From Novosphingobium sediminis (GTDB lineage: Bacteria > Pseudomonadota > Alphaproteobacteria > Sphingomonadales > Sphingomonadaceae), in contig NZ_BJYR01000031.1 in assembly GCF_007991615.1 (NCBI RefSeq), positions 1 through 44,761 of the forward strand: a stretch of 44,761 bases of DNA, given 5' to 3'. Under the pieces are notes generated by a model that saw nothing but the letters and a program-made list of their open reading frames with translations, ran no database searches and was not told the DNA's origin. Positions 8,747-16,370 of the stretch are shown here, piece after piece (position 1 is the first letter of the stretch; the number at the start of each line of letters is the position of its first letter). The position numbers and the translations under genes were made by a program.

Positions 8747-9132
8747 TGCCCTTCCACCAGACCCCGTTCGACCACATCGGCACCTGGTCGCCGCCCATCC
8801 GGCTGCTGCCCTTTCTCCAGGGGACCTGCTTCGTCCTGATCGAGGCGGCGCGGTTCGCGGTCTCGAGCCTGCTGATCGTGCTCGGCGTGCCGCTGTTCCT
8901 GTTCCTGCTGGTCGCAGGCTGGGACCTGTCGCTGCTCTTCAGCCAGCTCATGAACCTCGCCGAGCACTACCGCGATGCCGACGCAGTGCGCCGGCTCGGC
9001 TTCTCGCAGGACCTCCAGGGCGCGTTCGTGATCCTGACCCTTGGCGTGTTGCTGCTGCGCGCACCCCGGTTCCTGCGGCGCCTCGACGCCGCACTCGCTC
9101 CCAGCCCTTCCAAGGAGGCCGACCATGGCTGA
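8746..9132 (+). CDS. Unidentified membrane protein in the tra operon
   Basis: I do not recognise this 128-residue protein. It has a hydrophobic segment at about residues 35-62 (ending GVPLFLFLLVAGW) and another at about 90-105 (GAFVILTLGVLLL). A short polar stretch lies between them, and the C-terminus is basic. F has no obvious equivalent between traC and trbI. The ATG overlaps the last base of traC, and the 3' end overlaps trbI by 8 nt, so it is translated as part of the operon. A role in the inner-membrane part of the transfer machine is inferred from position only. Confidence 0.75.
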   Translation: MPFHQTPFDHIGTWSPPIRLLPFLQGTCFVLIEAARFAVSSLLIVLGVPLFLFLLVAGWDLSLLFSQLMNLAEHYRDADAVRRLGFSQDLQGAFVILTLGVLLLRAPRFLRRLDAALAPSPSKEADHG

Positions 9133-9508
9133 TGCTCCCCGACTGCCATCTTTCAATCGCGTGCTCGCCTTGCGTCTCGGGGCGGTTCTGCTCCTGGTCG
9201 GGCTCCTGCTTTGGGGCGCCTGGGTCAGCCGCGAGCTCGCGCGCCCGCGCGAACAGATCGTCACGGTGCGCCTTGCGGAAACCATCGCGCGCTTCGTTGA
9301 TGCCGAGGCCCGCGCGCAGAAGGATCCCCAGGAAGGCCAAGCCCGCACGCTGGCCTACCTCAAGGCGGCCGAAGCCGCGGTCAAGGACATGGGCACGGGC
9401 GGACGGGTGGTGCTGGTCGCCGAAGCGGTCCTGGCCGGCGAAGTGCCTGACGCAACCCCAGAGCTCGAGCGGCGGATTGCCGCGCGCCTCGCTGCGGAGA
9501 TGCAATGA
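9125..9508 (+). CDS. trbI: TrbI-like inner-membrane protein
   Basis: A 127-residue protein matching F TrbI in length (about 128) and layout. A short cytoplasmic start precedes one membrane segment at about residues 16-36. A periplasmic part follows with VTVRLAETIARFVD, and a C-terminal stretch with LVAEAVLAGEVPDAT that resembles the conserved end of TrbI. In F, TrbI affects pilus extension and retraction. The ATG at 9125 overlaps the preceding gene by 8 nt, and the stop overlaps the peptidase gene by 4 nt. It precedes the S26 peptidase and traW; in F, trbI directly precedes traW. Confidence 0.8.
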   Translation: MADAPRLPSFNRVLALRLGAVLLLVGLLLWGAWVSRELARPREQIVTVRLAETIARFVDAEARAQKDPQEGQARTLAYLKAAEAAVKDMGTGGRVVLVAEAVLAGEVPDATPELERRIAARLAAEMQ

Positions 9509-10029
9509 TGACCCAGCGCTTTGCCGCTCTTGCCCGGGCGCTCAAACGCCCTCTGATCCTCACCGGCCTGGTCGCCTTGCCCTTCGCCTGGGCGCCGCTC
9601 GCCGCGTTCGGCGAGAGCCATGCCTTCCTGATCAACACCAGCCCGAGCCTGCCCAACTGGGCGTTCTGGCTCGACAAGGCGGCGCCGATCGGCGCGGGCA
9701 GCCTGATCTTCTTCGAACCGCCGGCTTCGCCGCTGCTGGAGCGGCATTTCGGCAAGGGACCACACATGTTCGGCAAGCGCGTCCTCGGTCTACCCGGCGA
9801 TCGGGTAAGCCACCAGGGTGCAGACGTCCTGATCAACGGGCGCAAGGTCGCCGTGCGGCTCTCGCGCACACGGCTCGGCCTCGCGCTCACCCCCGGACCC
9901 GAAGGCGAGATCCCGCGCGGCTGCTACTATGTCGGCAGCGACCATCCCCGCGGCTTCGACAGCCGCTACGCCGAGGTCGGCTTTGCCTGCCGCGGCCAGA
10001 TCCTCGGCAGCGGAAGGGCAATCCTGTGA
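9505..10029 (+). CDS. TraF/TrhF-type S26 signal peptidase
   Basis: This 174-residue membrane-anchored serine peptidase belongs to family S26, the TraF class of RP4-like systems. An N-terminal membrane segment (about residues 16-36) is followed by INTSPSLPNW, where Ser48 fits the catalytic serine of the SxPxG-like motif. The general-base lysine is Lys91 in FGKRVLGLPGD. A C-terminal region with RGCYYVGSDHPRGFDSRY matches the conserved S26 box. F itself lacks this gene; H-type systems such as R27 have it. RP4 TraF matures and cyclises its pilin, so this enzyme may act on the TraA-like pilin at 1373. Overlaps of 4 nt on both sides. Confidence 0.9.
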   Translation: MMTQRFAALARALKRPLILTGLVALPFAWAPLAAFGESHAFLINTSPSLPNWAFWLDKAAPIGAGSLIFFEPPASPLLERHFGKGPHMFGKRVLGLPGDRVSHQGADVLINGRKVAVRLSRTRLGLALTPGPEGEIPRGCYYVGSDHPRGFDSRYAEVGFACRGQILGSGRAIL

Positions 10030-10655
10030 GGCGCGCACTTCTCTTGCCGCTCGCCCTCGTGCTGGCGGGTCCGGTCCAGGCGCGCGACTACGGCCAGCAG
10101 GGCACGGTCTTCCCGCTGATCGAACGCGACCTGCTTCAGCAGATCCATGCCCGGCTCCTCGCCATGGAGCAGTCGGGTGAAACCGCCCGGCTCAACGAGG
10201 AGCTGAAGCGGCGGACAGTGGCCCGGGTCGAGCGGCCCGAACCGGTCGCCGGGCTGGTCCGCGCCCAAGCCGCGCGGCAGTGGTCGTTCGATCCGACGAT
10301 CACGCTCGAAACCGATATTCGAGGTGCCAAGGGCGAGCTCATCCATGCGCGCGGCACCCGGGTCAACCCGCTCGACAGTGTCGAGCTGCGCGCAGATCTC
10401 CTGTTCTTCGATGGCGACGATCCCGACCAGCTCGCTTGGGCGCTCCGCCAGTCGCCTGGTGCCAAGCTGATCCTCGTGCGCGGCGCACCGCTGCAACTGA
10501 TGAAGGCCCGCCAGCGCCGTTTCTACTTCGACCAGGGCGGCAAGCTCAGCACGCATTTTGCGATCCGCGCGGTCCCGGCCCGCGTGCGCCAGCAAGGCCG
10601 GCTGCTCGAAGTGAGCGAGATCGTCCTTCCCCAGGCCAAGGGAGCCCGGCCATGA
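10026..10655 (+). CDS. traW: TraW periplasmic pilus assembly protein
   Basis: A 209-residue secreted protein, practically the length of F TraW (about 210). A signal peptide (LLLPLALVLAGPVQARD) is followed by the typical GTVFPLIERDLLQQI near residues 27-41. The C-terminal half contains FFDGDDPDQLAWA and LILVRGAP, shared with TraW proteins. It acts in the periplasm with TrbC in pilus assembly. Translation starts at GTG 10026, overlapping the peptidase stop as GTGA; no upstream ATG fits. It ends in an ATGA overlap with traU. Confidence 0.9.
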   Translation: MRRALLLPLALVLAGPVQARDYGQQGTVFPLIERDLLQQIHARLLAMEQSGETARLNEELKRRTVARVERPEPVAGLVRAQAARQWSFDPTITLETDIRGAKGELIHARGTRVNPLDSVELRADLLFFDGDDPDQLAWALRQSPGAKLILVRGAPLQLMKARQRRFYFDQGGKLSTHFAIRAVPARVRQQGRLLEVSEIVLPQAKGARP

Positions 10656-11665
10656 AACGTCTTCGCAAGATCGCCGCCGCCGCGCTTGGCGCGCTGGGCC
10701 TGGCGCTGGCCAGCCCGGCCAGCGCCGCTGCAGGTCCTGGCCGCTGCACTGGTAGCTTCGTCAATCCGATCACGGACATCTGCTGGTCGTGCCTGTTCCC
10801 GATCTCGGTTGGCGGGCTCAAGATCTGGCCTTCGAACCGGCCCGATCCCGACAACCCCGACCTGCCGCTGTGCCTCTGCGGCCTGCGGCCGGGGATCGCC
10901 CTGGGCTTCTGGGAGCCGGTCCGGCTCGCCGACGTCTCGATGAAGCCCTGGTGTTTCGTCAACCTCGGCGGGATGAAGCTCGACCCCGGGTTCGATATCG
11001 GCTTCCGCTCGATCAAGGGGCCCTCGGCGGTCGGCGGCGCAAGCCAGAACTATTCGAGCTGGCACGTCCACTGGTACGCCTATCCGCTGATCTACTGGAT
11101 GGAGATCGTCGCCGACTTCCTCTGCCTCGAGTCCGGCTCGATCGACATCCTCTACATCTCCGAGATCGACCCGCTCTGGCAGGACAGCGAGCTCACCGCG
11201 ATCATCAACCCCGAGGCGGTGCTCTTCGCCAACCCGCTGGCGCTCGCCGCCTGCGCGGCGGACTGCGTTGCCTCGACGGTGAAGCTGCCGATTGACGAGA
11301 TGTTCTGGTGCGCGGGCTGCCAGGGCTCGATGTACCCGATGAACGGCAACGTCTCGGCTTCGATTGGCCACGTCCAGGCCTCGCGGCTCGTGCTGTCGCG
11401 CTTCGCCTACAAGCTCCACCGCGAGCTCGTCGCCTGGGGGACGATGGGCGGCAAGGGACTTTGCGGCAAGTACCTGATGCCGGTGATGCGGAAGCAGCAA
11501 TACCGCTTCCAGGCCACCAATCCGAACCCGGCGACCAAGGGACGCTACGCCTGTCCCCCGATCGGGGCCGCCACCACCTTTCAATCGGCCGGACAGGTCA
11601 TTCCCGCGATCGGCGAGGACATGGGCTACCTCGTCTGGCGCAAGCGGAACTGCTGCGCGCTATGA
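10652..11665 (+). CDS. traU: TraU periplasmic DNA-transfer/pilus protein
   Basis: A 337-residue periplasmic protein; F TraU is about 330. After a signal peptide ending near SPASAAA come CTGSFVNPITDICWSC and many further cysteines, including a CAGC motif and a C-terminal CC pair (RKRNCCAL), fitting a disulfide-rich fold. TraU is needed more for DNA transfer than for pilus formation in F. Its many disulfides explain the DsbC-like and TraF proteins in the same operon. It overlaps traW and trbC by 4 nt each. Confidence 0.95.
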   Translation: MKRLRKIAAAALGALGLALASPASAAAGPGRCTGSFVNPITDICWSCLFPISVGGLKIWPSNRPDPDNPDLPLCLCGLRPGIALGFWEPVRLADVSMKPWCFVNLGGMKLDPGFDIGFRSIKGPSAVGGASQNYSSWHVHWYAYPLIYWMEIVADFLCLESGSIDILYISEIDPLWQDSELTAIINPEAVLFANPLALAACAADCVASTVKLPIDEMFWCAGCQGSMYPMNGNVSASIGHVQASRLVLSRFAYKLHRELVAWGTMGGKGLCGKYLMPVMRKQQYRFQATNPNPATKGRYACPPIGAATTFQSAGQVIPAIGEDMGYLVWRKRNCCAL

Positions 11666-12414
11666 ACCGGAAACTCCTCCTCTTGCCGCTCGCTGCGGGG
11701 ATCTCGCTCGCTGGACTGGCGCTCGCGCAGAGCACGCCCGACGACATCGATCTTGCGGCAATTCGGGCCAATGCCGCGCAGCATGCCGAGGATGCCGAGG
11801 CGCTCGCAGCCACGGTTCGCCGCCGAGCCGAGGCTGTGCAGGACCAGGCGGTGCAAAGCCAGGGCGATGCACAAGCGAGCGCGGCGCGCTATGCTGAGAG
11901 CCTGCCGCCCTTGGTGCAATCGAGCGACACCTTCGACTTCGAAGCCATGGTCAAGAGCCGCGCCGAGGCGGAGAAGGCGCCGCTTTCCGAAGGCCCGCGC
12001 TTCATCGCTTTTGCCAGCCTGTCGATGCCGCCCGAAGCCTTGAAGGCGCTGGTCCGTGACATGGGCCGCGCGGGCGGGGTCACGGTTCTGCGCGGGTTTC
12101 CGGCAGGCGATGCCGCGCGGTTCAAGCAGACCCTGGCGGCCATCTGGCAAGGCGCGGACGCTCCGGCCGCGCTCGGGATCGATCCCCGGCTGTTTCGCGC
12201 CTTTCACATCGATGCGGCGCCAAGCTTCGTCATGACGGCCAGCGACTTTGCGCCATGCGACGGCTTCGACTGCCAGGACACGCCGCCGCCGCACGACCGG
12301 CTCACCGGCAATGTCACGGTGGCCCAGGTCCTCGAGACGTTCAGCCAAGGCGGCGGCCCGGGCGCCGCGCTTGCCCGCCTCCATCTCGCCCGGCTCGAGG
12401 GAGAGGATCGATGA
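11662..12414 (+). CDS. trbC: TrbC periplasmic pilus assembly protein
   Basis: A 250-residue secreted protein with a signal peptide ending near GLALAQS. A helical, alanine- and glutamate-rich stretch covers about residues 30-110. The TrbC-type thioredoxin-like domain follows, with FIAFASLSMPPEALKAL at about residues 114-130. It lacks a CxxC active site, as F TrbC does. In F-type systems TrbC works with TraW, and some relatives are TraW-TrbC fusions; here they are separate, flanking traU. The start overlaps the traU stop as ATGA. Confidence 0.88.
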   Translation: MNRKLLLLPLAAGISLAGLALAQSTPDDIDLAAIRANAAQHAEDAEALAATVRRRAEAVQDQAVQSQGDAQASAARYAESLPPLVQSSDTFDFEAMVKSRAEAEKAPLSEGPRFIAFASLSMPPEALKALVRDMGRAGGVTVLRGFPAGDAARFKQTLAAIWQGADAPAALGIDPRLFRAFHIDAAPSFVMTASDFAPCDGFDCQDTPPPHDRLTGNVTVAQVLETFSQGGGPGAALARLHLARLEGEDR

Positions 12415-14120
12415 AGGCCGTCTTCAAATCGCTCGCTGCTGCGCTGCTTGCCATCAATTCCATTCCTGCCGCCGCGCAAACGACCTCGGACGCCAAGGCC
12501 GATGGCAAGGCGTTCGGCGCGGCGATCATGGACCGCGCCAAGGATGCGGCAACGACCGCGCCCGACGCCGCGCGGGTGCCGGGGTTCGATCCCGCCGCCA
12601 CCCAAGGTCTTGAGGGCCTCGCGAGCAATCCCGACCGGATCGAGGGCGCGGCCCGCAGCGCCGCAACCACCAACCCGGCAGTGCGCGCGATCGAGGGCAG
12701 CATGCGCAGCCGCGCGAAGTTCTCGCCGCAGGAGATCGAGAGCATTCTCGCGCGGTCGGGTGCGATCAGCGAGACCCCGCTCGACTACACCAGCGGCATG
12801 ACGGTCTCGGGATCGGCGGGCAATTGCGTGCCATTGCCGCCCGGTACCGGTTCGGTCGGCACCTACATGGCGACCTGCAATACCGGCTATACCGCCGAGC
12901 AGAAGAGCGCGGGCTGCCAGGTGACGCTCGATGCGAGCGCCACTACCGTCACCGACTATCTCTATTACTGTCCGCGGCTTGATCCCGAGTGCACCACTTT
13001 CGATCTCCCGATCTGCCAGCTGACCGGCAGCCACCCCGGTCCCTGTCTGCAAGGTTACAAGGAGGGTACCCGGTTCATCTGCACCGAGCCGGGCGATCCG
13101 ATTGCCGAATATACCTGCTCGGCGCCGGTGACCGGGGCCACCCCGATCAGCGTGACCTCTCGGCAGGTCGTCTCCACCATCAGGAACGAAAGCCAATGCG
13201 CCCCGCTCGCCAGCGATAGCAATTGCACGCTCGGCACCGAGGTCTGCACCGACAGCGATCCGGTTACCCGGATCGTCGACGGGATCGCGGTGACGCAGCC
13301 CTGCTGGGCCTGGCAGCGCGGCTATACCTGCACGGTCAGGACCCCCGGCAACGATTGCGGCGAGCTTGAAGCCAATGGCGCCTGCAAGTTCGTGCGCGAG
13401 GATTGCCTGACCGATGACTCGCCATGTTCGACCGCTGAGCGGGTTTACGCGTGCCCGGTCCCGGCCGGGCAGAACACCGGGCAGCAATATGTCTGTGACG
13501 GCGATGTCTACTGCATCGACGGGTCGTGCGAGACAATTCAAAGAGAAGCCAACGACGAATTCAAGGATGCCGTCGTCGCCTTGAACGCAATGGACCAGGC
13601 GCGCCGCGAGTTCGATCCGGCGACCATGACCCTGTTCAAGGGTACGCGCGAGACCTGCTCGTCCAAGGTCTTCGGGATCCTCAACTGCTGCAAGGGCAAG
13701 GGCTTCCCACTGATCCCGGGGATCCAGCTGCTCGTCATGCTCGGTTGCAGCCGCGAAGAGGTCCTGCTCCACGAGCGCGATGTCCAGGGCCTGTGTGCCT
13801 ATGTCGGGACCTATTGCTCGTCGAGCTTCCTCGGGGTCTGCCTGACCAAGAAGAAGGTCTACTGCTGCTTCGAATCCAAGCTCAGCCGCATCCTCCAGGA
13901 ACAGGGCCGCGCTCAGCTGCCCAAACCGTGGGCCAAGCCCAAGACCGAGCAGTGCCTTGGCTTCACCCTCGAGGAGTTCGCCCGGCTCGACCTCAGCCGC
14001 ATGGATTTCTCCGAAGTCTACGCCGAGTTCACCGACGCCGCACGGCTCCCCGACGAGCTCCAGACCTCCGAGCTCATCCAGCAGAAAATCCGCGACTATT
14101 ACGAAAGGAGCACTCCATGA
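12411..14120 (+). CDS. traN: TraN mating-pair stabilisation adhesin
   Basis: A 569-residue cysteine-rich outer-membrane protein; F TraN is about 602. A signal peptide ends near IPAAAQT. The central part (about residues 140-390) carries dozens of cysteines. The conserved C-terminal half follows, with KVFGILNCCKGKGF, a run with CSSSFLGVCLTKKK, and KPKTEQCLGFT. In F-like plasmids TraN contacts outer-membrane receptors on the recipient and stabilises mating pairs, and the variable central part sets receptor choice. The ATG at 12411 is preceded by GAGAGG and overlaps trbC; the longer frame upstream belongs to trbC. Confidence 0.93.
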   Translation: MKAVFKSLAAALLAINSIPAAAQTTSDAKADGKAFGAAIMDRAKDAATTAPDAARVPGFDPAATQGLEGLASNPDRIEGAARSAATTNPAVRAIEGSMRSRAKFSPQEIESILARSGAISETPLDYTSGMTVSGSAGNCVPLPPGTGSVGTYMATCNTGYTAEQKSAGCQVTLDASATTVTDYLYYCPRLDPECTTFDLPICQLTGSHPGPCLQGYKEGTRFICTEPGDPIAEYTCSAPVTGATPISVTSRQVVSTIRNESQCAPLASDSNCTLGTEVCTDSDPVTRIVDGIAVTQPCWAWQRGYTCTVRTPGNDCGELEANGACKFVREDCLTDDSPCSTAERVYACPVPAGQNTGQQYVCDGDVYCIDGSCETIQREANDEFKDAVVALNAMDQARREFDPATMTLFKGTRETCSSKVFGILNCCKGKGFPLIPGIQLLVMLGCSREEVLLHERDVQGLCAYVGTYCSSSFLGVCLTKKKVYCCFESKLSRILQEQGRAQLPKPWAKPKTEQCLGFTLEEFARLDLSRMDFSEVYAEFTDAARLPDELQTSELIQQKIRDYYERSTP

Positions 14121-14932
14121 GCGCGCTTCGCACCGGGCTTGCTGCCATACTGATGGCAGCAGTCTCCACCACGGCGATACCGCTGCAGGCCCAAGCGCCG
14201 CGCCAGGAACAGGCCGGAGCGCAGAGCGGCGACAGCTTCTACTGCGCCGAGCGCCGGCTCGGGTACTGGTTCTACTGCGTTCGGCCGAAGGCGCCGCCAG
14301 CAGACCAGGCGCCGCCGCATGCAAGCTCGGCCGCGGCCCAGCTCGACGCGATCACGACGACGCTGCGCGAACTCAAGGCCCGGGCGATCATCGAGCCCAG
14401 CCCGGAGAACGTGACCGCCTATATCCGTTTCCAGCGCGAGCAGCTCGACCGGGCCTCGCTATTCTCCGACGTCTGGCAACGCGCGATCTGGCAGGACCCG
14501 GAGCTCGACTACACGCTCGAGCGCCCGGTCGGGACGCTGGCCAAACGGCAATGGCAAGATGCGCGTACCGCCGAGCGTGACACGGTCATGTCACATCTCT
14601 CAGAGCGTTATGGCCTGTTCTACTTCTTTGCCCAGACCTGCGGCGCCTGCGAAGTCATGAGCCCGATCGTCAAGTCGGTGGCCGATCGCTGGCACCTCAC
14701 GGTCCGGGCCATCTCGACCGACGGCGGTCCTTCGCGGCATTTTCCGAACTACAGCGTCGAGAACGGCCAGCGACCCCGCATGGGCCTCGAGCCCCGGATC
14801 ACGCCGGCGCTGGTGCTGTGGGACAGTGTCGCCAAGCGCCCGATCCCGATCGGATACGGGGTCCTTTCGGCCGACGAACTGCAGGACCGCATCTTTCTCC
14901 TGACCTCCAAGGAAGCCGGCCATGATTACTAA
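14117..14932 (+). CDS. traF: TraF thioredoxin-like pilus assembly protein
   Basis: A 271-residue periplasmic protein; F TraF is about 247. After a signal peptide come the conserved phrases DSFYCAERRLGYWFYC and, later, a thioredoxin fold with an active-site-like CGAC motif at residues 175-178 in FFAQTCGACE. F TraF lacks a CxxC, so this member may be redox-active. It is needed for pilus assembly with TraH, TraU, TraW and TrbC. AAAGGAG lies just before the ATG. It overlaps traN by 4 nt and traH by 11 nt. It should not be confused with the S26 peptidase of the same name in RP4. Confidence 0.92.
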   Translation: MSALRTGLAAILMAAVSTTAIPLQAQAPRQEQAGAQSGDSFYCAERRLGYWFYCVRPKAPPADQAPPHASSAAAQLDAITTTLRELKARAIIEPSPENVTAYIRFQREQLDRASLFSDVWQRAIWQDPELDYTLERPVGTLAKRQWQDARTAERDTVMSHLSERYGLFYFFAQTCGACEVMSPIVKSVADRWHLTVRAISTDGGPSRHFPNYSVENGQRPRMGLEPRITPALVLWDSVAKRPIPIGYGVLSADELQDRIFLLTSKEAGHDY

Positions 14933-16358
14933 GCTGCGCAAAGTGGCGCTCGCGCTCGCCGCGTCGAGCCTCGCTGTCACTCCGCTCCAGGCCAATGTCG
15001 GTGACAGCATGGACCGCTTCATGGACGACATGGGCGCGGCCGGGAACGTCACCGGACCGACCGCGTTCCAGGGCCAATCGGCGGGCTATTACAGCCTAGG
15101 CAATGTCTGGACGCGCTTTCCCCAGAAGACGACCAACTTGGCCAACCTGCAATTGCCCCGCGCCCGGGCGGGCTGCGGCGGGATCGACATCTTCGCAGGG
15201 AGCTTCAGCTTCATCAACGCGAGCGAGATCGTCGCGCTCCTGAAAGCCGTCGCCAACAATGCCGTCGGGTTCGCCTTCAGCCTGGCGATCGACACGGTCT
15301 GCCCCGAGTGCTCGAAGATCATGCAGGAGTTCGCGCAAAAGGCGCAGCTCATGAATAACCTCAACATCAACTCCTGCGAACTGGCGCAGGGGCTGGTGGG
15401 CGGGATCTGGCCCAAGGGCGATCTTGCCGACAAGGCGGTGTGCGAAGCGATCGGCAACAGCGAGGGCATCTTCACCGACTATGCCGCTGCCAAGCACGGC
15501 TGCGGGACGCGGGGGCAGCGATCGAGCACGCTCCAGAACGGCAACGGCAAGTACGATGACGTCAATCCCGGCGTGGCGCGGAACTACACCTGGACCATCC
15601 TCAAGAAGTCCGCGTTCTTCTCGCCGAACGGCCAGTTCGACCAGGAGCTTGCCGAATATGCGATGACCTTGCTCGGCACGATCATCTACGTGCCCCCAAA
15701 GGACGACGAGCCGGGCAAGTTCGTGCCGATCGTCGGCGAAAGCTCCTCGACGCTGGTCACCTCGCTGCTTGACGGCACCAGCAATGGTAACGTGCTGATC
15801 TTCCACTGCGACGAGCCCGATAAGTGCCTCGATCCCGGGTTCAGGTCGCTCAACCTGCCGATCTCGAAGTCACTGCGCCACCGCGTGTCGGTCCTCATCG
15901 ACGGCATGGTCCAGGCAGTGCGGACCGATACGGCGATCACCGAGGCAGAAAAGGAGCTGCTCCAGGTCTCGAGCGTGCCGCTCTACAAGATCCTGACCGT
16001 CCAGGCCGCCTATGGCCGCGGCATGGCCACGGACGATCGCGAAACGCTCGCCGAACTGGCCAGCATCGACCTGTTGTTCGCCGTGCTCGACCGGATCGTC
16101 AGCGAGGCCGGCCGTTCGATGTCGAGCTTCATCGGGGCTGACGAGGCCAAGATCCAGATGTGGCAAGCCCAAGTCAACACGGTGCGCCAGGCGCTCGCCG
16201 ACCGGCAGTCGAACACGCACCTCAAGGTCCTCGGGATCATGCAGATCATCGAGAAGACCGCGATGATCGAGAACATGCTGGCGGCCTCAATGTCGCCTTC
16301 GATGGCGGCATCGCTCGACTGGTCGCGCGCGCTCCAATCCCGTTCCATCGTTCCATAG
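14922..16358 (+). CDS. traH: TraH pilus assembly protein
   Basis: A 478-residue periplasmic protein; F TraH is about 458. The signal peptide ends near VTPLQANVG. The N-terminal third includes GYYSLGNVWTR, then RAGCGGIDIFAGSFSFINA at about residues 82-100, a signature of the family. NNLNINSCELAQGLVGG follows. The C-terminal part has weak coiled-coil character (about 370-460). TraH takes part in pilus assembly, possibly in an outer-membrane-associated complex with TraF, TraU and TraW. AAGGA lies eight bases before the ATG inside traF. Confidence 0.95.
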   Translation: MITKLRKVALALAASSLAVTPLQANVGDSMDRFMDDMGAAGNVTGPTAFQGQSAGYYSLGNVWTRFPQKTTNLANLQLPRARAGCGGIDIFAGSFSFINASEIVALLKAVANNAVGFAFSLAIDTVCPECSKIMQEFAQKAQLMNNLNINSCELAQGLVGGIWPKGDLADKAVCEAIGNSEGIFTDYAAAKHGCGTRGQRSSTLQNGNGKYDDVNPGVARNYTWTILKKSAFFSPNGQFDQELAEYAMTLLGTIIYVPPKDDEPGKFVPIVGESSSTLVTSLLDGTSNGNVLIFHCDEPDKCLDPGFRSLNLPISKSLRHRVSVLIDGMVQAVRTDTAITEAEKELLQVSSVPLYKILTVQAAYGRGMATDDRETLAELASIDLLFAVLDRIVSEAGRSMSSFIGADEAKIQMWQAQVNTVRQALADRQSNTHLKVLGIMQIIEKTAMIENMLAASMSPSMAASLDWSRALQSRSIVP

Positions 16359-16370
16359 GGGCCAACGGCC

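Noticed and set aside
12204..14324. 706-residue open frame on the minus strand
   Set aside because: Antisense to traN and the ends of trbC and traF; no recognisable motif, low-complexity Ala/Gly/Arg content.
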